This document shows positions 61,076-64,000 of a stretch of 64,000 bases of DNA, piece by piece. Numbering within the stretch: the first letter of the stretch is position 1; the number at the start of each line of letters is the position of its first letter. Source of the stretch: Prevotella heparinolytica. Its GTDB lineage: Bacteria; Bacteroidota; Bacteroidia; Bacteroidales; Bacteroidaceae. The translations under genes were made by a program, and so were the position numbers. The notes under the pieces are model-generated. The model searched no databases. It was not told where the DNA came from and worked only from the letters and a program-made list of their open reading frames with translations. The DNA is taken from positions 1 through 64,000 of the forward strand of contig NZ_SLXB01000005.1 of assembly GCF_004342845.1 (NCBI RefSeq), written 5' to 3'.

Positions 61076-63451
61076 TTATGGAGTTGTCACATTCTCGTTG
61101 ACATTTGCCTTATACCATTGTAGGCCTGTTGTACCACCGGATGTCACCCAATTAACGAAATCGGTATTGACATCCTTGATGGATACTCGTTCGTCAGGCC
61201 AATGATAGCTTTCACCCGGAACACATACACCCCATACGAAATTATCGGCCGTCTGATACTTATCTGCGAAACTATCACCGCTGGAGGCTCCTTTATCCGT
61301 CATAACAAAATTCTTGAGATGCACCTCTTTGCGTTTACCTGTACCGGCATCGCCCACCGTGATGAAGAAGTTCACCTTGTCAAAACTGATGTCGGCAGCA
61401 TGAATACCGGCGGGAATGGAAAGCGTGCCGGTCACGGTTTTGTAACGTGTGGTGGAGCGTTCTCCGGTGACGTTTACATACTTACCACCCAACAATCGGG
61501 CAATATTTTCGTTGAGCTTCAACACAACTTTGCTCTGACCGCCTTCCAACCCAATGCCGTTAGCACCCGTCAAAGTAGCGGCACTGCTTGCAACATTATC
61601 CAACTGTACGTAAGCGCCCAAATCTCTCTCCGCACCCACTGCCATAAATGTAGCAGTAACATCTACCTTTGTCAGCGGAATATTTTTTGCTTCAGCTTCT
61701 GACGCTGCCGTACCATTACCGGAAGCGGTGAGAACCAATTTCACTACAACATCATTCATGTCATAGTCGCCGAAATCAGGCCATTCGTCCTCTATCGCAT
61801 AGATGCCAGAGAAAGAAACCGCATATTGATAATCAACAGGAGTCGGTGCCGGAGGTGTTTCCACATGTCCGGGATTACATTCAGTAACAGGAATGTTTAC
61901 GCCCGTGTTGTTAACATCGCTTGTCAGCAATGCGCCACCGGCAGTTGTCACATTCATAGTACCGACATAATTATCGCATGCTACCACGAGATTTCCTTTA
62001 TAATGGGCATGCTGACCGGATGATACTGTCGCCGCACCCTGCACAGTGGCACAATTCATGATGAGAAGAGCTTTTTCCGCGCCCACACCGGTGAACACAC
62101 CATCGTCATGTTTATATTCAGCCGTACCGTTTACGCGGAACAAGGCACCACTACGTAAATCTACACCGCCTTTGGTCATCAACAAGTCTTTGGTCACTAC
62201 ACTCCCATGCGCATCTACCGTAAATAGGGCATATACCTGCATCTTATTCTTTACTGTGAGATAGCATTTGTTAATAACATGTACAGGCTGGGCTTTTTCC
62301 GCATAGTCAAAGTTCTCGGTAGTCCATTTTCCTTCGTTCACCCACACCGGATTGATGGCACTGATGTGAGTGGTACCCGTAACATTCATCGTACCGAAGT
62401 TGTAGACATTACCAGCACGGTCGTCTCTCACTTCATTGAACTCGTCGGTAGTAGTTGTACCATCGTTGACGAAGAAGCTGTTGCCGAAGAAAGTCAACTT
62501 TCCGTTGTTGCTTCCGGTGCATCTAAGTTCTCCTGTTGCCAGATTGTATAATACGGCATTGTCCGATGCCTCGATGAGGCGGAGTTCTACCTTACCACGG
62601 TTGTAGATGGCGCTGTTTTTCTTCAGCCCTATTTCGGGGAATTCGCCTGTTTTCACCAGTTGTCCGCCTTCGCTTACGTATATTGTGGTCTTTTCTGCTT
62701 CAAGAATCCAGCGATAGCGTGCATCCACGGTCAACTTGGCACCCGGAAGGATGTATATGTTCACGTTGCTGCCGGTAATGAAAGATTTTTCATTGTTGCC
62801 GAATGACAAAGTCACATTACCATTTACATAGAGATTGACATTGCTGCCCGATACGCTTCTTACGCTGCTTGTCAGAATATAGTTTCCTGCGGCAGAAATG
62901 GTGCTGCCGCTCGGGGTCTGTGCATCGGCAGGTGCGCTGGTAGGGAAGTTGCTGTCGGCAGGAGTTGCCGGCAGTGTCCAGTCCGATTTAGCACGTGTCA
63001 CTTTAGTGGCAGAAGCCGTATATTTCTCATTGAAGTCAACGATCGCCGTTGTGCTTTCAACCACAGCCGATTTCACCAATTTAACACCTGTCGGAGAAGT
63101 TTGTCTTACGAATAAAGTACTCGTCCCTTTACCTATTTCAAGGGATACAAAGAAATCTTTCTTGCCCGTAGCCGTGCCTTGTGCCAACAATGTCGCATCT
63201 TTGGCCGTAATCGGGTTCTTGTCAAACACTTCCACACCATAGGTATAAGTTGCGCTATATTGGTCGGCAACTTTCACCGTAATGCCTACTTTCTGCAAGT
63301 TTTCCCACGTAAAGTCATCCGTCGTGGTAAGCTTCAAAGGATTTTTTTTCTGGGCATCAGCCTTTGGATTATAGACATCATTGTCTGTACTACATGCCGC
63401 CACCATCATGGTGCCAATCAACACAATCAATCCAAATTTCATTTTTTTCAT
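61076..63451 (-). CDS. LruC-domain surface lipoprotein
   Basis: The start at 63451 gives a lipoprotein signal (KFGLIVLIGTMMVAAC). The 791-residue protein has a repetitive beta-rich middle (about residues 190-500) with many Gly/Asn/Val turns, consistent with a beta-helix or adhesin-like fold. A C-terminal LruC domain is recognised by IYAIEDEWPDFGDYDMNDVV (compare DLWPGTGDYDFND). LruC proteins are found on bacterial surfaces; function is poorly known. It has its own promoter and terminator. Confidence 0.82.
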   Translation of the reverse strand: MKKMKFGLIVLIGTMMVAACSTDNDVYNPKADAQKKNPLKLTTTDDFTWENLQKVGITVKVADQYSATYTYGVEVFDKNPITAKDATLLAQGTATGKKDFFVSLEIGKGTSTLFVRQTSPTGVKLVKSAVVESTTAIVDFNEKYTASATKVTRAKSDWTLPATPADSNFPTSAPADAQTPSGSTISAAGNYILTSSVRSVSGSNVNLYVNGNVTLSFGNNEKSFITGSNVNIYILPGAKLTVDARYRWILEAEKTTIYVSEGGQLVKTGEFPEIGLKKNSAIYNRGKVELRLIEASDNAVLYNLATGELRCTGSNNGKLTFFGNSFFVNDGTTTTDEFNEVRDDRAGNVYNFGTMNVTGTTHISAINPVWVNEGKWTTENFDYAEKAQPVHVINKCYLTVKNKMQVYALFTVDAHGSVVTKDLLMTKGGVDLRSGALFRVNGTAEYKHDDGVFTGVGAEKALLIMNCATVQGAATVSSGQHAHYKGNLVVACDNYVGTMNVTTAGGALLTSDVNNTGVNIPVTECNPGHVETPPAPTPVDYQYAVSFSGIYAIEDEWPDFGDYDMNDVVVKLVLTASGNGTAASEAEAKNIPLTKVDVTATFMAVGAERDLGAYVQLDNVASSAATLTGANGIGLEGGQSKVVLKLNENIARLLGGKYVNVTGERSTTRYKTVTGTLSIPAGIHAADISFDKVNFFITVGDAGTGKRKEVHLKNFVMTDKGASSGDSFADKYQTADNFVWGVCVPGESYHWPDERVSIKDVNTDFVNWVTSGGTTGLQWYKANVNENVTTP

Positions 63452-63505
63452 ACTCGGATATAGATTAAAAAAGAACGAATAATACAACTCTCTAGATTTT
63501 TTCTA

Positions 63506-63513
63506 CAAATATA
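63506..63513 (-). promoter_or_regulatory. -7 promoter box for the LruC gene
   Basis: TATATTTG on the minus strand, 55 bp upstream of the start codon. Confidence 0.6.
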
Positions 63514-63919
63514 GAGGTTTATTCAATACAACGTCTTTTTTTCCGTATATTTAACACATATCTGCCTTAAATTCCTCGTAAAGAAAGCCATAAAAGGCAC
63601 ATAGGAGCCAATACGACCATTTTACCGCAATCTGAATGATAAAAAGAGCGTGTCGACATATAGATGTCCTGTTTCGCTATATTTTTTACTTTCCGATTTT
63701 ACTTTAAATGGCTGATGCCCCTGAAGAAAGTCCAGAATAATCAACTTTTAGACTCCTCCTTTCATCCCCAAGCTTTGCTTTTGAACTCCGGAGTAGTTTT
63801 CAGCCAACAGCCCATAAAGCCCCTTACGATAAACCGTAACAAATTTCGCTATACACATTATATATATAAGAATCTAAAAACGATTGTACACGAACATTCA
63901 TACTTTATTAGAAAATAGC
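63514..63919. other. intergenic region, no gene seen
   Basis: About 400 bp of AT-rich DNA between the divergent LruC and metG promoters. An 84-codon open frame on the plus strand has no recognisable features and is not called. Confidence 0.5.
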
Positions 63920-63927
63920 TATCTTTG
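63920..63927 (+). promoter_or_regulatory. -7 promoter box for metG
   Basis: TATCTTTG, 41 bp upstream of the start codon. Confidence 0.65.
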
Positions 63928-63968
63928 CACCACTAAAAGCGTTCATAACAAAAGAGATACACTATTAT

Positions 63969-64000
63969 ATGGAAAAGAAATTCAAACGTACCACCGTGAC
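63969..64000 (+). CDS. metG: methionyl-tRNA synthetase, first codons only
   Basis: Only MEKKFKRTTVT is visible before the window ends. This is the N-terminus I expect for Bacteroides MetG, in which the next residues lead into the HIGH motif. The promoter upstream supports a real start. The identification rests on eleven residues. Confidence 0.6.
   Translation, partial: MEKKFKRTTV

Noticed and set aside
63664..63918. 84-codon open frame upstream of metG
   Set aside because: AT-rich frame with no recognisable motif and no promoter, ending just before the metG promoter.

Overview
The window looks like a chromosome segment of a Bacteroides-type gut bacterium. The evidence is the recurrent Bacteroidetes -7 promoter box TAnnTTTG in front of most transcription units, a TonB-dependent receptor, lipoproteins with Bacteroidales-style lipoboxes, a fused SecDF, the long (about 620-residue) form of IspG, kduI/kduD, and a GH20-GH2-esterase glycan cluster. 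Assignment to the genus is inference. Layout: the left edge carries the 3' part of an IS4-type transposase abutting a cholesterol-dependent-cytolysin-like gene that lacks the membrane-binding domain 4. From about 1.7 to 34.3 kb the window is mostly housekeeping: aminopeptidase P, RpoN, a PAP2-type membrane phosphatase, GcvH, PurE, IspG, an S41 protease with a PfkB kinase, two identical tRNA-Asn genes, ComF, an inositol-monophosphatase-type enzyme, a small GNAT, a DEDDh exonuclease, a Nudix hydrolase, a large TPR protein paired with a plugless outer-membrane barrel, TopA, ArgS, HU, two overlapping rhomboid proteases with an EEP-family hydrolase, an M3 dipeptidase and SecDF. From 34.3 to 42.1 kb there is a decayed IS3/IS150-type element, a TonB receptor gene broken by a 2-bp frameshift, and the uronate catabolic genes kduI and kduD with a DUF4861 lipoprotein. 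From 42.1 to 50.4 kb come a polysaccharide deacetylase, a giant DUF2723 membrane glycosyltransferase-like protein, a repeat-rich gap, a small AT-rich accessory operon, a truncated porin and a class II Fic gene bracketed by perfect 79-bp direct repeats. From 50.5 to 57 kb three secreted glycan-active enzymes (hexosaminidase, GH2 glycosidase, sialate O-acetylesterase) probably trim host-type glycans in the periplasm. From 57.2 to 63.5 kb lie a radical SAM/SPASM enzyme with its partner lipoprotein, an ADP-forming acetate-CoA ligase and a LruC-domain lipoprotein; the first codons of metG close the window. The most unusual signal is not a gene. Several intergenic spaces contain short degenerate tandem arrays that all have the same 22-bp period although they belong to at least four unrelated sequence families; three of the families occur at two distant loci each. 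One array lies inside the dead IS3 element. I do not recognise a described element that matches this. Other points of note are the domain-4-less cytolysin, the repeat-flanked Fic cassette and the radical SAM/lipoprotein pair.
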